Below, piece by piece: positions 35,856 to 48,975 of a DNA stretch of 64,000 nt. Under the pieces are notes generated by a model. The model had not been told where the DNA came from and did no database searches. It was given only the letters and a program-made list of their open reading frames with translations. Position 1 is the stretch's first letter. Every line of letters starts with the position of its first letter. The position numbers and the translations under genes were made by a program. The stretch covers positions 93,322,001-93,386,000 of the forward strand of contig CM074856.1 in the NCBI GenBank assembly GCA_037501455.1, read 5' to 3'. Origin of the DNA: Lantana camara (Eukaryota > Streptophyta > Magnoliopsida > Lamiales > Verbenaceae).

Positions 35856-36114
35856 TGTAACACCCGAGCGCAAGGTGTCACATCCCCCGCACCGAGACCC
35901 GACCCGAATATGAAATGAACGATCCATACCTGAGCCAAATCACGGCCCAAAAATAAATACGCTCCACATCAATATACATATACAATAATCAAAAGTGTAA
36001 TATGCAAGTGTAAGACTTAAAATACAGAGCTAGAGACGAAGGCAAGACATAGGACTCGTATTCCCGCCTAGCTCCCTCAACACCTGCACAAAATAACTGA
36101 AAACCAATCGGGTT

Positions 36115-36131
36115 CAGTCCAAAAGGGACTG
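36115..36131 (-). other. Conserved LTR hairpin, family F2
   Basis: CAGTCC AAAAG GGACTG; the fifth stem pair is C-G here, where family 1 has A-T. Confidence 0.6.
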
Positions 36132-37217
36132 GTAGGTATAAAACAGGGCATAGATATAATATATGACAGTAATTAAACAATCACATGCAAGCTATAATCC
36201 CAAGTGAGGTTTTAAAGTCTTTCCCAAGTGGGTGAAAAGAATCATCAAAAGGGATTATAATGAATCATTAACATTAGGTCATTATTGGCCCGACGAGTGG
36301 GCGTGCATTATCTCCAACCAACACCTTGTGTAAACTATTTAAACATTCATTCATTTATTCTTTTCATGCAATCAATCTTTTGTGCACATTCATTAACATT
36401 TACTCCTTCTTCCTCCGGGTTGGTGGTGGGTTTGCAAGGCCCGACCACCCATTCATTCACCAAAAGGGGTTACATGACTCCCCAGATGGCGCTCAGCGTC
36501 CATTCCTCGCTAACTCCTAACGAGGTCCGGTTACGCCGTTAATTGGTGGAACCAGTGTGAGGGATCACCGTCGGCCCGTGCCTCCCCGGATAGCCACTCA
36601 CACTAAGTCCCTGGGCCCCATTCGTGCATTCGATCATTTCTCGCCAAAACATTAGGTAGGGTTCATAAAATGAGGCTTTACGTTGAAAACATTTACTCTT
36701 TAAAACGACTCTCTATATATATATAATTTTGGTCGAAAGCTTTCACATTGAAGGTATATATAGGGTCTTGTATCTATATAGAAGAAAAACCCACCTTAAA
36801 CCGTCAAAAGAAGCAACACGAGCCTCACTGACCGGCCTCGTCTCCAACGTGATCAAAATCTGTACAAGAAAAGTGACGTGAGACTCAATATGACCAAATA
36901 AGATGCTCGGCAATGCAATGATCATGTTATGATTATGTAAAAGGTAAAATTATGTTCATGTGCCCTATTAATACACTTAAATCATATATTCAAGTCATTC
37001 ATTCAATCATTCAATTCATTCGAGCTCATAATTCCACATTTTCAAACACATTGATTCAAGAACTTCATATAAAATCGAAGCACAAATTAAATCACATTCA
37101 AGTTGGAACAAACAATTACATATATTCAATTAAATAAAATAACACTTAATACATATCTAAAGTATACAACCACATGCATGTACAGTAGCATGCAAACAAA
37201 ATGCATGAGAAACAGAG

Positions 37218-37430
37218 GGTGACACGCCCGTGTCACCGAAATGCACTAAGCCGTGACACCCCCGTGTCACGGTACAGCGGGAAAACATTCAAGAAAATAA
37301 GGTGACACGCCCGTGTCACAAAAACAAAGCAAACCGTGACACCCCCGTGTCACGGTACAGAAAATCAGCCCAACCACGCATGCACCCCTGTGTCACGCCG
37401 AGCAAAGCAAAAGTGACACGCCCGTGTCAC
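37218..37430 (-). other. GC-rich palindrome cluster GTGACACGCCCGTGTCAC
   Basis: Near-palindromes of 18-20 bp at 37218-37237 and ending at 37430, with two related GTGACACCCCCGTGTCAC copies and one degenerate copy between. Spacing is irregular, so this is not a CRISPR array. Confidence 0.75.
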
Positions 37431-37737
37431 TGTGCGTAACAGAGAAAAACAGAACAGTTTTCGTACAGCAACAAAACCAACCAAAACACCAAATTTTCAA
37501 TCAGCAAATGCAACCAAAACTTGAAGAAACATGTGACCATACTTAAAGCACAATAAAATCTAGCATATATTCCCATATCATGCATTGATCATCAAGAATC
37601 TATCAATTAAAACCCATAAGCCAACCTATGATCTAAGCTCCTAAACTTCACAACATATGCACCAAACTTAAGCTCAAAGTTGCTAATCATGCTTCCTATA
37701 ACGATTAAACAAATCAACCAATACATGCCAAAGCCCT

Positions 37738-38804
37738 TGTAGCGCCTCCCCAGCACTACAACCCCGCACCGCAATACTCCCTGAGTGGAGGTTAGACCCA
37801 ACACTCAGGAAATACTACGGCGAACGGTCAGGATAACATAAGAATGGAGTACGTGACACAGTGCAGCGGAAGATAAAGAGATTCAACTTTACCAATGAAC
37901 AGGGAGGATAACGTACAATGAGCAAGGATTATCATTATTGATCAAAGTAGTTTGCAGAAGAGTACAACAGGTTGACATGCAAGGACAAAGTATGAGATAG
38001 TTTGTTTCTACAGAGAGTAGGTTCAAGACAGTGTACTCGTAGGATCGGATCCAACCTACGGTTGTAGTGCTTCAAGATACCTCTAGTTGTCGTTCATTGA
38101 TTCCTGAAATCATGCATTTTAAAACCGGGCGAGAGGGTTAGTCAAAGTGACTAAGTGAAGGGGGGTATAATAACTTAAATGTATATGTGTATATATATAT
38201 ATATATGTATATGATCAAGAAGATCTTGATCTGAAATAATAGCAATAGGATATAGCAAATAGAAACGGTTCATAATAATTGTAAAACAGGGATAGGGGTA
38301 GTTTGGAATATTTGTACAAATATGAACCGTTTGTAACAAGAACATTAATGCCCGCAAGCTAGGCCTTTCCATCCATAACTCCTTGAATAATTGGTAAAAT
38401 AGTATCGGGCTGATCAGGCTCCGATACTTCAATAAAACCAAGAATATTAACTCCACTACTCCTTGATGTCAATAGGGAATCAAACCCTAGAGACCACGAA
38501 CTAGATTCGGGAGGCAGCTATCTCTCCCTCATCCCTTGGCGTGGAGTAACTAACCTCCAGTTAAACCACTACCAAGAGGTGGTGGCAGTCCGCAGCACCA
38601 ACAATACCCTCGGCCCGATACCTTCTGGGTAATTGCTCGCTACGGTTACAGCCGGGGCCCATAACAGGAATCGAGAACAATAATTTGCTTGCATAACCCG
38701 GAATCAATGTTTTGATAAAATGGACTTGAAATATATAATGTTCTAGAAAAACATTGATTCCGGCAAGAAAGTATTTTTCCCTTAAAAGGGATAGTGTAGT
38801 AAAG

Positions 38805-38850
<46 letters not shown>

Positions 38851-40020
38851 GTAAATCAATATGATGGGTAGGCTTGAAAATATTTTTTATATAGATACGT
38901 ATGTATAGGCATGATTCCAGTTGAAAACATTTTAACCCTCACCTATACCGGTAGTTAGACATTGTAATGTGGATTCCAGTGCGCCTGAAAGTATTAACTA
39001 CTATAGGCTTAGAACTAGGTTCCTTATATTAATCAAATAAGCACATAAAACCCACAATGTTCATGCATAAAAGGATTACATCAAGTAAACACATAAACTA
39101 TATCATGTTAGAGAATTCCCGATAAACTCTAATTTTAACCGTTTAAGGGAAATTAAGTAATTAATCAGGTTTCATGAATTCTTTAACCACTTAAATATTT
39201 ATTAATCACATTATAATCCTTATTATAACATTAGAAATGAAATTTAGAATTTAATTTGACAATGTAGGTTATATTTTGAAAATAATTCACAATTTACCGA
39301 TTTTTGGAAAATTCGGATAAAATCTTTATTTAAAAATTCCAAAACTAATTTTATAATTATTTTAATAATATTTTCGAAATTATCAGCTTATGGGTTGACC
39401 AAAAAGTCAAAGTTACTATTGAAAACATTTACTATTCAATTTCTTATGAATTAAACACTTTATAACACAAAATCGAACACACATACTCACACACTATCAC
39501 ATGTGCACTTAAAATTATTCAAGAACAACATGAACATGTTCTTGAGCCTATTTGAATATTCAAAGAAGGTATGTAACACACTTGATCATATTCATATTTA
39601 TAACATAGAATTTGAAGCATAATATAGCAAAATATATGAATTCTCTATGAAAAATAATTCTAAATAAATTATTCTAGGCATGAATTTAATCAAACAAGAT
39701 CATAATTATTTAAACACATATTCATATCATATCATATCATAACTCATGCATTTAATTAAATAAAATGTATATATCTTATCACATTTTTCCTAAACTAGCA
39801 TAAATAGCATATATTTTATAAAATAAATTCCTAAAGCATAATTTAATGAAGTCTAAGCATGCTATGACTCTATTATACTAAGAACATTATATAAAACATG
39901 GAATAATAGAAGAAAACATACCTTAGAGAGAGAAGGGAGAGAAGGGAGAAAACATACATTCTAGGTAATTAACTAAGTAATGTGGAGAAATTAAGTAATG
40001 TGGAGAAATTACATTCATTT
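37738..40020 (-). mobile_element. F3 LTR, left arm, minus strand
   Basis: 3' end at 37738; hairpin TAGTCAAAGTGACTA at 38139-38153; donor-like CTAAG|GTATG on the minus strand near 39920. The true LTR 5' end (TGTAACG) is not present. Confidence 0.82.
38807..38846. repeat. AT dinucleotide microsatellite in left arm
   Basis: Uninterrupted alternating A and T, mirrored at 41477-41521 in the other arm. Confidence 0.9.
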
Positions 40021-40289
40021 AGACCTCGTTCGTGTGCACTTGTTTCCAACCACTTATTATTTTACATTTATTTTTATTCAAGATGACATCATTCATGACC
40101 ACATGAGCTTCTAGAAGATTTAATTAAATGAATGTAATTTCTCCACATTACTTAGTTAATTACCTAGCATTTGTTTAACATGTAATTTAACCACATCTCC
40201 TAATTTATTACCAAGCATTTGTTGAAATCATAAGTAACCACATCTCCCATAAACTTTCATTTATTGCTTAAAGACCCCTCATGACTACC

Positions 40290-40297
40290 TATAAATA
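40290..40297 (+). promoter_or_regulatory. TATA box of F3 LTR
   Basis: TATAAATA followed by CCCC, about 100 bp before the donor-like site. Transcription from it would run away from the palindrome centre. Confidence 0.6.
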
Positions 40298-41472
40298 CCC
40301 CCCTCAAGCATCATTTATACCTCACAAATCAACACACAAAATCACTCTCTTCCCCCCATTCTCACGCCACTCTCTCATTTCTCTCTCTAAGGTATGTTTT
40401 TCTTTTATTATTCCATGTTTTATATAATGTTCTTAGTATAATAGAGTCATAGCATGCTTAGACTTCATTAAATTATACTTTAGGAATTTATTTTATGAAA
40501 TATATGCTATTTATGCTAGTTTAGAAAAAATGTGATAAGATATATGCATTTTATTTAATTAAATGCATGAGTTATGATATGATATGATATGAATATGTGT
40601 TTAAATAATTATGATCTTGTTTGATTAAATTCATGTCAAGAATAATTTATTTAGAATTATTTTTCATAGAGAATTAATATATTTTGCTATATTATGCCTC
40701 AAATTCTATGTTATAAATATGAATATTATCAATTGTGTTACATACCTTCTTTGAATATTCAAATAGGCTCAAGAACATGTTCATGTTGTTCTTGATCAAT
40801 TTTAAGTGCACGTGTGATAGTGTGTGAGAGTGTGTGTTCGATTTTATGTTATAAAGTGATTAATTCATAAGAAATTGAATAGTAAATGTTTTCAATAGTA
40901 ACTTTGACTTTTGATCAACATTTATCATGATAATTTCGAAAATATTATTAAAATAATTATAAAATTAGTTTTGGAATTTTTAAATAAAGATTTTATCCGA
41001 ATTTTCCAAAAATCGGTAAATTGTGAATTATTTTCAAAATATAACCTACATTGTCAAATTAAATTCTAAATTCCATTTCTAATGTTATAATTAAGATTAT
41101 AATGTGATTAATAAATATTCAAGTGGTTAAAGAATTCATGAAACCTGATTAATTACTTAATTTCCCTTAAATGGTTAAAATTAGAGTTTATCGGGAATTC
41201 TCTAACATGATATAGTTTATGTGTTTAATTGATTAGAGTTTGTGTAACCCTTTTATGCATGAACATTATGTGTTTTATGTGCTTATTTGATTAATATAAG
41301 GAACCTAGTTCTAAGCCTATAGTAGTTAATACTTTCAGGCGCACTGGAATCCACATTACAATGTCTGTCTACCAGTATAGGTGAGGGTTAAAATGTTTTC
41401 AACTGGAATCATGCCTATACATACGTATCTATATAAAAACTATTTTCAAGCCTACCCATCATATTGATTTAC

Positions 41473-41476
<4 letters not shown>

Positions 41477-41521
<45 letters not shown>
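41477..41521. repeat. AT dinucleotide microsatellite in right arm
   Basis: Alternating A and T, counterpart of 38807-38846. Confidence 0.9.
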
Positions 41522-41522
<1 letters not shown>

Positions 41523-42586
41523 CTTTACTACACTATCCCTTTTAAGGGAAAAATACTTTCTTGCCGGAATCAACGTTTTCCTAGAACATTATATATTTCA
41601 AGTCCATTTTATCAAAACATTGATTCCGGGTTATGCAAGCAAAATATTGTTCTCGATTCCTGTTATGGGCCCCGGCTGTAACCGTAGCGAGTAATTACCC
41701 GGAAGGTATCGGGCCGAGGGTATTGTTGGTGCTGCGGACTGCCACCACCTCTTGGTAATGGTTTAACTGGAGGTTAGTTACTCTGCGCCAAGGGATGAGG
41801 GAGAGATAGCTGCCTCCCGAATCTAGTTCGTGGTCTCTAGGGTTTGATTCCCTATTGACATCAAGGAGTAGCGGAGTTAATATTCTTGATTTTATTGAAG
41901 TAACGGAGCCTGATCAGCCCAATACTATTTTACCAACTATTCAAGGAGTTATGGGTGGAAAGGCCTAGCTTGCGGGCAATAATGTTCTTGTTACAAACGG
42001 TTCATATTTCTACAAATATTCCAAACTACCCCTATCCCTGTTTTACAATTATTATGAACCGTTTCCTATTTGTTATATCCTATTGTTAATATTATAGATC
42101 AAGATCTTCTTGATCATATAAATATAAATATATATATATACATATATCTACAAACCCTCATACCCCCTTCACTTAGTCACTTTGACTAACCCTCTCGCCT
42201 ATTTTAAAATGCATGATTTCAGGAATCACTGAACGACAACTAGAGGTATCTTGAAGCACTACAACCATAGGTTGGATCCGATCCTACGAGTACACTGTCT
42301 TGAACCTACTCTCTGTAGAAACAAACCATCTCATACTTTGTCCTTGCATGTCAACCTGTTGTACTCTTCTACAAACTACTTTGATCAAAAATGATAATCC
42401 CTGCTCATTGTACGTTATCCTCCTCGTTCATTGGTAAAGTTGAATCTCTTTATCTTCCACTGCACTGTGTCACGTACTCCATTCATATTATCTTGACCGT
42501 TCGCCGTAGTATTTCCTGAGTGTTGGGTCTAACCTCCACCCAGGGAATATTGCGGTGCGGGGTTGTAGTGCTGGGGAGGCGCTACA

Positions 42587-43486
42587 TGAGATGACAAAGT
42601 TCCGAATTACTTAGGCACGTTAAGACATGAAAGGATTAGCAAGTTAGATATCTTATGATCATTTTATGAAAATGGACCTAGAGATTTAACTCCTTGTGAA
42701 TCATGTTTTAGTAGGGATACAAACGAGACGAGCCAGCTCGCGAGCTTAGAGAGCTGGCTCGGGAAAAGGTTTATGAATCGGGAGTGGATTTCTAACTTCT
42801 AAAACTTGGTGAATTTTGGCCTTCGGCCTTATACCTTTCTTTTATATATATATAATAACACGAGTTAAAATACTTTAGAATGCAAAAACCACTCCCCAAT
42901 TCATGAACATCTTCGTTTTGAATATGCTTTGCTCTTACTTATACGTACGTGTGAGTGTGTTAGCCCCCTCACCAGTCTTTAGGACTGACCCCTCTTCGTG
43001 ATTTCTTTTTTCCCCTTTTTTCTCCTTGAGTTTGCAAGTGCAGGTCCTTGGTTCGTGCTAGGCGGTGGTCTTTTACTTTGAGTCATTAGAGTTTGTTAGA
43101 GGAGTCTTTTGCATCCTGGCATCTTTATTTCCTATTTTGGTGCTACGTATAAATATCTATAAGTATGGTACTATGTATAAGCTTTATATGAACTTTGATT
43201 CGGAGTTGAACTTGAATTTGTATGATTCCTTGGCCTTGGATAGGCACTTTATATATAAATTTGTATTAATGTAGCATGTATGTTTGTATTTTGTGATCCT
43301 GGTTGCTTCCGCATCTGTTTTTGTTTTGTTGCGCACTCTGATTGAGGGTCTAGACCGCCTAGCTAATGTGTGGGTTTTGTTTGTCACTCGTTCGTTATAA
43401 CTCGATGTGTGTGCGAGTCTCCATTTCGTTGCACGTGTTGGGTTATAGTGCGGGGGATGTGGTGCCCTTCGTTCCGGGGTGTTACA
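42587..43486 (+). mobile_element. LTR 3' fragment (family F10)
   Basis: Ends in the conserved block GTGCGGGGGATGTGG...GGGGTGTTACA at 43486. Contains hairpin CAGTCTTTAGGACTG at 42973-42987 and acceptor-like GTGCAG at 43042-43043. A small inverted repeat GAGCCAGCTC/GAGCTGGCTC lies at about 42730-42761. The 5' part is missing, so the left border is a rearrangement and not an LTR end. Confidence 0.75.
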
Positions 43487-45217
43487 GTTTGTGTACCGTG
43501 TGCTAGTGTGTGTAAGTGTGTGTTTGATTTTGTGTTTAATAATATTTAATCCCCTAAGCTTAAATAGTAACCGTTTTCTAATAGTAACTTTGACTTTTGA
43601 CTTTAAATATGAACTTTGACTAATAATATCATGTAGTAATTTCAAGAATTAATATAAAATACAATTTGGGTTTTTTTTAAGAAAGGACTTTTATCTAACG
43701 ATTTTAAAATCGGGGATTAAATAACGTTTTCAAAATCGGGTTCACTTTTATTAAAAATAAACCTTAACTTGGATTCATGATTTGAATAAGAATTTCTTGG
43801 TTAATTCGGTTGTATGACTTTGGTATCAGTATGTTTTACAATAATATTTCAGTTCTAGATTACCGAATTTCCTGTAAATTTACTGTTATTCATTGTTACA
43901 ACATGCTTTAATTTTGCTCATTCATGTGCCCCATTAGTATAGAAAGAACTTAGTTCTCTAAGTCCGTAGTAGTTCACTACTTTCAGGAACTAGGTCTGGA
44001 CAGTGGAACCGCGAATACTTTACTTGATTCTGTATCGTAGCAGGTGAGGTTAAAACATTTTCAACTGGGAGCATGAGTCTACATATAAAATATTTTATTA
44101 TTTATCCTAATAAAGATTCAGTCTTATTTTCCCTAATTATAGTATTATCCCCTTTCTGGGAAAATATCTGATATACGGATGCTTATTATCCTATTATATC
44201 AAACAAAACCCTTGTTTAAGTATAAGTTACAAACATATCATACTCAAGTCCGTTTTGGCGTGTATTGATATAATGTAACTCTATTCTGTATATAAAATGC
44301 AAGATATGTATCTGTATCTGTATCTGTTGGGCCCGGTGGTACGGTAGAACTAATAGTTGGGTGGCAAGGGCCATCGTCTATTACTATACCTGCCGCCAAA
44401 TCTGATCTTAATGTTGGTTTAACTAGAGGTTAGTTATTCCACATTAAGTGACGGGAAAGGTACGTCCCTCCCTCTGTCTGTATCTGGATCTCGAGGGGTT
44501 ATTCCCGACAGATCATGGAGGAAGAAGGCTGGATTGATTCTGTTATTTCTGATTTTGTTCTGTTTAAGGAGTAAAGGATGGAAAACGCCTACTTGCAGGG
44601 CATTAATACTCTATTGTCGTACGGTTCATATTTTCAAGAATTTGATACCCAATCCCTTATTGCCCTTTTTCTCAAAATAAATATGAACCAAATATTTTTA
44701 TTGATTTCCGTTATAATACTATCAATCTATAATTTTATTAACAGTTTCAAACTCCAACTTTTATAGTCAAACACCTTTTTCAAATATACCTATACGTATA
44801 TATGTAGTTCCAACTATCCCCCTCACTTAGTCAATTTGACTGACACTCGTACTTTATAAATCATGGTTTCAGGTTCAACAGACGCTTACTAGAAGGTATC
44901 TTGAAGCTTAGTGTGTCTTTTCGTTTTGCATGATAGTTCAAGGTTCTTTAGAATAAGTTATACTTACGAGCTTGTAATTACCTAATACGGCCATTACATG
45001 GTCACTACCTTTGACATCTATACTATGCCATCACTGGCTTGTTTATACCCCTATCATAGTTTCAAAAGTTTTAAATTATCAGAATTTTCGCTGCAGTGTT
45101 TTAATACTCTGATATGGTATAGCACTATCCGTTCGCCGGAGTGTTTCTCGGGTGGTAGGCCTCACATCCACTTGGGAGATGCTACGGTGCAGGGTTGTAG
45201 TGTATAGGGGCGCTACA
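43487..45217 (+). mobile_element. LTR 3' part related to F3 (F3b)
   Basis: Begins in sequence matching the F3 arm near 40810 and ends GGGGCGCTACA at 45217. Hairpin TAGTCAATTTGACTG at 44828-44842 and acceptor-like TTTCAG at 44871-44872. Much more diverged from the F3 arms than they are from each other. The F10 fragment appears to have inserted into it at 43487. Confidence 0.75.
44828..44842 (+). other. Conserved LTR hairpin, F3b
   Basis: TAGTCA ATT TGACTG; closing pair is T-G, intermediate between the T-A of F3 and the C-G of other families. Confidence 0.55.
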
Positions 45218-45462
45218 AGTCTTCCATTGGAATAGTGGTTGACAACTCTTCTTGTCTCTTTTCTCTTCTTAGGGCACAGAGCTTCTTCTCGATCTCGGGA
45301 TAGTGTTTGAGATTATCCCAACTTCGGGCTCTTCGCACAAACACGTACACAAGAGACAAGCAAAAGTATCAAGTGCAATTAAGTAAAAGTCTAATTCACT
45401 AACTACTAACACAAAAACAAGAGTGATTTCAAACGCCTTCCCTGGCAACGGCGCCAAAAACT
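45218..45462 (-). mobile_element. Internal start of an element with tRNA-Asp-type primer site
   Basis: Minus-strand sequence just inside an LTR; contains the PBS at 45439-45456 and the first about 220 bp of leader, then is cut by F3b at 45217. No coding sequence is reached. Confidence 0.65.
45439..45456 (-). other. Primer-binding site, tRNA-Asp type
   Basis: TGGCGCCGTTGCCAGGGA on the minus strand, six bases from the LTR. This primer type is typical of Athila/Tat-lineage Ty3/gypsy elements, unlike all others in the window. Confidence 0.75.
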
Positions 45463-46290
45463 TGTTAGCTACTAACTTTACACCCTAACACACAATCGAT
45501 TCCAGCTTGTGAGGCCTCCAATCTTCGTTAAACCTCATCCGGGCAGAGCAAGGCCTGAGAAGGTGTCAAATTTGAAAGGAATCTCAAGACATGTCGGATG
45601 ATCGAATTAGCCAAAAGATTTAATAAATAACCCAAGTGCAAGCTATGTGATTGTAATACACTAGGGGTCGATCCATGGGGAAGGGGAAATCAAAGGCAAT
45701 TGTATTGTGTTTTCGTTAATCTATAGACCGGTTGAGATTTAGAAACTAAGTTAACTAATTAAAGCAATGAAATTAGACTAAAAATCACTTAACAAGTAAA
45801 GAGCAACAATTAACAACTAGGAATCAAACGGGTAGTAAATAACAAGAGTAAACAAGCGGGAAGGGGAAGTAACGTACATGCAAAGTTCATGTTCAATTAG
45901 TGATTCGGTGGGACAAAGAACCCACAATTCTAATCACTAGTGTGTACACAAGCTCCTCTCTAAGTCAAATGTATGTACCTAAAATAAGTCTAATGTTGCT
46001 ATCGTGATCACTAGCTCAATGATTAGGTCAAACAAACAAGATTAGTGCAATAAACTAACTAGCGGCTTGGCCCGGTTAATCAATTGCTTAATTGATTAAG
46101 TCCAAGTTAAGTCTCTTTATACTTAGCCCTTAAGTGTTGTGAAACATCTTCCAATGTACTTACAATCTCTCAATTAGCATGCAAATCTAAGTTTATAACT
46201 AAGGTGATCAATCTTAGTCATGCAAACAAATCAATTTCACAACCATAAGATCAAAGAGTCCTACCTAGGCATTTCATCAAACACTTACCA
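45463..46290 (-). mobile_element. LTR of Athila/Tat-like element, partial
   Basis: Minus-strand LTR ending ...AGCTAACA at 45463. It contains the phrase CTAGGGGTCGATCC and is interrupted at 46291 by another LTR. Lineage is inferred from the PBS only. Confidence 0.6.
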
Positions 46291-48975
46291 TGTAACACCC
46301 CAAACGAAAGGCATCACATCCCCCGCAACGAGACCCGACCCGCATATGAAATGGGAGGTCCATACACGTGCCAAGTCACGGCGAACGGGGACTCACTCAC
46401 TCCCTATGCTAGGCGGGAGCTAGAACCTCGAAACCAACAAAACAATTCAATAAAATAAATGCACGTACGGAAGCAAAACATATACTCAATTATAATATAA
46501 GAAAGGAATGACGGGTTCAACTAGCATAGATACCTAGTCCCAAAAATTCATATATAAACTTAAATCATAAATACGGGTTCAATCTATCCCTAGAAGCCTG
46601 TCCCGAATCAGTATAATATAATCATAACAATCCATACATTCATCGTATAAAATCTAATTACAATATGCACATGGACAGACTCAGACTTTATCTAGAGACT
46701 TGACAGACTCGACTTCCCGCCTAGCACTCCAAAACCTACAAAACAACTGAAAACAAAGCCGGTTCAGTCTATAGGAGACTGGTGGGTATAAAATAGGGCA
46801 TAATGCAATAATATGTGCGAGGTTTTTGAGATATTTCCCAAGTGGGTAAAATAAAGGAAAGCAATGGTTAGGATTACAACGATCACTTTCATAATTTATT
46901 CATTCATGTAGTCATTACGTGAGCCCTACCGAGTGGGCGAATTCTCCAACCTTCACCTCGTGTGTGTATTATCTATTCGTTCATTCATTAGTGGTCACAT
47001 AATATTCATTCATTCATTCATTATCTTTCATTCATAATTATAATCATTCATTCATTATATCATCAACAGTTACACCTTTTTGCTCCGGGTGGTGGATGGG
47101 TTAGCATGATTCGGCCACATCACTCATTAACCAAAGGGGTTTCAAGAATTCCCCAAAAGCGCTCAACTCCCATTCCTCGCTACTCTCCTAGCGAGGTTTG
47201 GTATCTGTGGTTTGGTGGAACTAGTGTACGGGATTTTTTGTCAGCCCGAGCTTCCCCGGATAGCCCCGTACACCAAGTCCCAGGGCCCCCATTATGTGCA
47301 TTCATTCATGTTCTCACCAAAAACATTGGGTAGGGTTTCATAAAGAAAAGGCTTTATGTTGGAAATCATTGACTCTTTTGAAAAGACTCGATATATATAT
47401 ACATACAGTACTTTGGCTTAAAACTTTCACGTTGGATATATCGGGTCGATTTATATCTAATAGAATAGAAACCCACGTGTTGCACCTTGCCGAACAATAC
47501 CAAGAAAAAAAGAAGACTTGAAAGAAGCCTAAGAACCCGACACATCTCCGCCCTGGAGAAAAATAGTACAAGAATAACACAGTGCACTCGTGAGACTCAA
47601 GACCCCAAATGGACCATATATGATGCACGACAACACATTAACGTGATATGACATGTATAAGGAGTAAAATAATGTCATGAAGTCATGTAATCAAGCAATT
47701 CACTCAATACACGTTCAAGTACATTGAATCCATGAAGGTTTCATATTCATTCGTTCCATATCTTTCATGAATCATAGCAAATCTAGCCATAACCTTAAAA
47801 CAATAATAATAACACACCTATCAACATGTTTAAAATGCATAGGAATCAATTTAAGGTGAAAAGAATCCATTAACACATAAACAAGACAATAGTTGTAAAA
47901 AAAGCCATATTGTAGCATTTAAACGTTCACATTTTCATTTCACGTTTACACATTGAATTCACAACACAAAATTCATAAAAATAACAAAATAGATCATATA
48001 TTATAAATTAATTAAGAATACAATTCATTCAAGCCACATACGGAGTCCGAGGAAGTGGAAGGAAAGCAAGGAAAATGGTTTTGAGCAAGTTTGGTGAAAG
48101 GTGACAGTTTTTCATAAGCACAAGCTGAAGAAAATTGAACATATCTTGAGTTCTAAAAGTTGGAATTAGGTTTTGTTTATTGGATATGAAACTAGACAAA
48201 CAGGGCTTTCCAATGATATATGTCTTGAATCACGGTTCAAAGTGATGTGAAAATGCCGTAGGTTTGAAATTGGACGAGTGCAGATTTTCAGTGACATGGC
48301 GACACCAAAATGGATCGGTCATATCTCACAATCAAGGAATGATTTTAAGGTGATTCGAAGAATGTGCTAGACTTCAAGAGGTTTCAGTGGTCCAAAAATC
48401 AAGTCAATCAGAACTCGTTTGGGTAGGTAACGATGAGCAAATAACGAACGAAAGGAAGAAAACGCCTGCAGTACACAAGAGAGTGCCTAAAATTTGAAAG
48501 TTGGCTGAAAAATGGTCGTGGCCTCGACCCAAAATGACCTGAAAATGGTCACGTCAATGACTTGGTACTGTAGAAGTCAAAACATGGCTGATTTGGGGTC
48601 ACGGCCACGACCGGAAAAGCACATAATGCGGTCACGGTCGCGACTCCTCACGACAGCAGGCCTGAAGTTCGAAAAATAGCCATAAAACCAACCAAAACTC
48701 ATGCTAAATCATGCCAACACTTAGAGGAAATTTAGGGACACATAATACATGCATAAAAGCTTCAAAATTCTTGACAAATAAATACATATTCATCAAACAA
48801 GTCCAAGGAAGAAAGATTAAGTTTATATTCACGTAAGAATCTTCAAATTCTTCAAATGAAACATGAAAATTCCTTCACCACCATGCAATATAAGTTCATA
48901 GAATTGAAAAGGGGTGTCTTAGGTTCTGCTAGGATGTAAGAAATCCAAAGGAAACACAAAGAATCATACAATGTG
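46291..48975 (-). mobile_element. F5 LTR, minus strand, 5' part missing
   Basis: Starts (plus strand) TGTAACACCCC followed by CATCCCCCGCAACG. Hairpin AGTCTATAGGAGACT 46766-46780; modules GGGTTCAACTAGC... at 46511-46541 and a second at about 46560-46597; GC-palindrome cluster about 48520-48655 (GGTCACGGCCACGACC words). Ends abruptly where the opposite-strand F5 LTR begins. Confidence 0.78.

Larger units (their letters stand above)
35856..37737 (-). mobile_element. LTR of family F2, 3' part, minus strand
   Basis: The plus strand starts TGTAACACCCGAGCG followed by CATCCCCCGCACC, i.e. the reverse of the conserved LTR 3' block. Hairpin CAGTCC...GGACTG at 36115-36131. GC-palindrome cluster 37218-37430. 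Cut off at 37737 by the inverted LTR pair; the LTR 5' part was not found. Confidence 0.8.
37738..42586. repeat. 4.85-kb inverted repeat of two head-to-head LTRs (family F3)
   Basis: The left boundary TGTAGCGCCTCCCC and the right boundary GGGGAGGCGCTACA are the same LTR 3' end in opposite orientations. Matching runs continue inward through the AT microsatellites (38807-38846 and 41477-41521) to an inner inverted repeat (39961-40020 against 40128-40168), leaving a loop of about 107 bp. The arms differ at scattered positions and by one gap of about 200 bp that removes the TATA region from the left arm. No 5-bp duplication flanks it (GCCCT against TGAGA). Confidence 0.88.
40128..42586 (+). mobile_element. 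F3 LTR, right arm, plus strand
   Basis: TATA box TATAAATA at 40290-40297, pyrimidine-rich leader, donor-like CTAAG|GTATG at 40392, hairpin TAGTCACTTTGACTA at 42174-42188, acceptor-like TTTCAG at 42221-42222, 3' end GGCGCTACA at 42586. Truncated at its 5' end. Confidence 0.82.

Noticed and set aside
37218..37430. Possible CRISPR-like array of palindromic repeats
   Set aside because: Only about five copies, irregular spacing, variable repeats, inside a plant LTR. Treated as a palindrome cluster.
43184..43645. 153-codon open frame on the minus strand
   Set aside because: It crosses the junction of two unrelated LTR fragments at 43486, so it cannot be an old gene.
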